Positions 13,594 through 14,719 of a stretch of DNA of 14,719 bases are shown here, one piece after another. This stretch comes from Aquirhabdus sp. (lineage in GTDB: Bacteria; Pseudomonadota; Gammaproteobacteria; Pseudomonadales; Moraxellaceae): NCBI GenBank assembly GCA_030150135.1, contig JASLGO010000009.1:1-14719 (forward strand). The letters are read 5' to 3'. Under the pieces are notes generated by a model that was not told where the DNA came from, made no database searches, and saw nothing but the letters and a program-made list of their open reading frames with translations. The translations under genes were made by a program, and so were the position numbers. How positions within the stretch are numbered: the first letter of the stretch is position 1; the number at the start of each line of letters is the position of its first letter.

Positions 13594-14631
13594 TTATTTT
13601 GCAGCGGGAGCTGGTGTCGCAGGAGCGGCAAATTTATTTGGAGTGGCAATGGCCTGTTTAAGGAAAGGTAAATAAGCCTGTGCAACGAGTTGTTCTGCTT
13701 CCAGAATCGGAGTATGTCCCACGCCATCCAAGATGACTGGCGGGCGTTTATCTTTTAGCTCACTCATCAATTCAGGAACAACGCCTACATCCATAATCTT
13801 GTCGTCTTTGCCCCAGATGACTAAGGTCGGGGCTTCAATCGATTTTACGACGGTTGCAAATGAATCAGGTGTATAGGATTGATTGAGTACAATGAGTTTC
13901 TCAACCAGTTTCTTCATGGTTGGCGCATGATCAATCATCACTTTTTCTTGACCAGCTAAGATGTCAGCTGGGATAAATGGTGGATCTTGCATTGCGATAT
14001 TCAGGACGTTTTTGATGTCACCTGGTTTTTGCACAATAAGCTGACGTAACAGCGTTGGATCTTTGAGGTAAGGGCTTTTTGATGTTGCATAGACACCAGC
14101 AGGGTCAACTAATAATAAGCTTTGCGTATCTGAAAAATAAAGACTTGCATAGAGTCCTGCAATCGAGCCACCCATGGAGTGACCAGCAACATTGAGGTTC
14201 TTTTCAATTTTAAGGGTTTCAGTGAAACGGCGTAATGATTCTGCCATCGTTGCAGGTTGCAGATCATAATCAGCCGCAATCGTTGAGTCGCCGCTACCTG
14301 GTAGGTCAGGAATGACAACATGATAAAAAGGCGTTAAATGATGTGCGACACGATTCCAGTTGTCACGACTACCACCGAGGCCATGAATCAATAGGATTGT
14401 TGGATTACTTGGGTTGCCACCTTCGGAATAAGCCCAGTTCACATCACCTGCAGTCGCGTGTTTTGTTGTGAGTCCTGCCCATGCACGTTCTTCAGTCATC
14501 GCAGTTTGAAAGTCAACTGCATGAGCTGCGGGAATAGAGGAGGCGAGAATTGGGGCAATCAGTGCAATGGATAATGCGATTTTGCGCAAAGATGGGATTT
14601 TTGAAGCGATTTGTTTTGAAGCGGTTTGCAT
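13594..14631 (-). CDS. Exported alpha/beta hydrolase, lipase/esterase type
   Basis: A 345-residue serine hydrolase with an N-terminal signal peptide: a basic start, a hydrophobic core at about 18-32, and a likely signal peptidase I cut after AHA (38). The oxyanion-hole motif HGLGG is at 83-87. The nucleophile is S152 in GHSMGG, the acid is probably D276 or D277 in WGKDDKIMD, and H306 in GVGHTP completes the triad. The overall plan resembles the exported lipases known from Moraxella and Psychrobacter; substrate and chain-length preference are unknown. The C-terminus is an unusual Ala/Pro tail (about 335-345). The ATG at 14631 has AGGA 8 nt upstream. No lipase foldase (lif/lipB) gene is nearby. 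Confidence 0.9.
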   Translation of the reverse strand: MQTASKQIASKIPSLRKIALSIALIAPILASSIPAAHAVDFQTAMTEERAWAGLTTKHATAGDVNWAYSEGGNPSNPTILLIHGLGGSRDNWNRVAHHLTPFYHVVIPDLPGSGDSTIAADYDLQPATMAESLRRFTETLKIEKNLNVAGHSMGGSIAGLYASLYFSDTQSLLLVDPAGVYATSKSPYLKDPTLLRQLIVQKPGDIKNVLNIAMQDPPFIPADILAGQEKVMIDHAPTMKKLVEKLIVLNQSYTPDSFATVVKSIEAPTLVIWGKDDKIMDVGVVPELMSELKDKRPPVILDGVGHTPILEAEQLVAQAYLPFLKQAIATPNKFAAPATPAPAAK

Positions 14632-14719
14632 AGTGTTCGTCCTGAATAAATGATCAATAATTATTCCTTCATTGCGTCCAAGACTATCATATCAAGATAG
14701 AGTTGCATTGACTTTGAGT
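14632..14719 (-). promoter_or_regulatory. Upstream region of the hydrolase gene, cut by the window edge
   Basis: It contains the ribosome site AGGA and a short inverted repeat, CTATC (14684-14688) and GATAG (14696-14700), spaced by 7 bp, which could be an operator. A -35 and -10 pair cannot be chosen with confidence. Confidence 0.3.

Overview
The window reads as ordinary chromosome from a gammaproteobacterium of the Moraxellaceae, most likely Acinetobacter. This rests on the AT-rich base composition (estimated by eye, roughly 40% GC), short Rho-independent terminators, corC directly upstream of lnt, the general gene repertoire, and dispersed REP-like inverted repeats. It is inference from gene content; no database search was possible. 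There is no prophage, transposase, CRISPR array, tRNA or rRNA.

Layout, left to right. (1) The window opens inside a trimeric autotransporter adhesin (2-1498, +): about 21.5 Ser-rich 14-residue coiled-coil repeats, a small YadA-type head, a neck and a membrane anchor, closed by a bidirectional terminator. (2) Pirin (1646-2368, -) and a COG0523/CobW-type GTPase (2556-3623, +) diverge from a 187-bp spacer. A 115-bp paired-hairpin repeat (3610-3724) then overlaps the GTPase stop codon. (3) corC (5428-6279) and lnt (3736-5391) form a minus-strand pair for envelope biogenesis and ion-linked functions; only the lipoprotein acylation role of Lnt is certain. (4) Diverging from corC are a TusA-family sulfur carrier (6433-6690, +) and an Old Yellow Enzyme family flavin oxidoreductase (6833-8104, +). 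The latter has its own promoter, overlapped by a palindromic operator candidate.

(5) A 577-bp gene-free stretch (8105-8681) holds a terminator, a second hairpin, several DnaA-box matches flanking an AT-rich block, and a terminator candidate for the next gene. (6) A YbjN-family protein (8682-9215, -) and a small PlsC-type acyltransferase (9395-9955, +) diverge from a shared region with recognisable promoter elements. (7) A GAF-GGDEF-EAL cyclic-di-GMP protein (10269-12287, +) is preceded by a 32-codon ORF ending one base before its start. Its EAL half looks catalytically intact, while its GGDEF half carries GSDEF and a duplicated I-site segment. (8) A helical protein of unknown function (12485-13492, -) and an exported alpha/beta hydrolase of the lipase type (13594-14631, -) close the window.

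I see no single undescribed multi-gene system. The leads most worth checking are the DnaA-box cluster, the duplicated RxxD/GGDEF region, the palindrome over the flavoenzyme promoter, the short ORF abutting the c-di-GMP gene, and the repeat that supplies the end of the GTPase gene.
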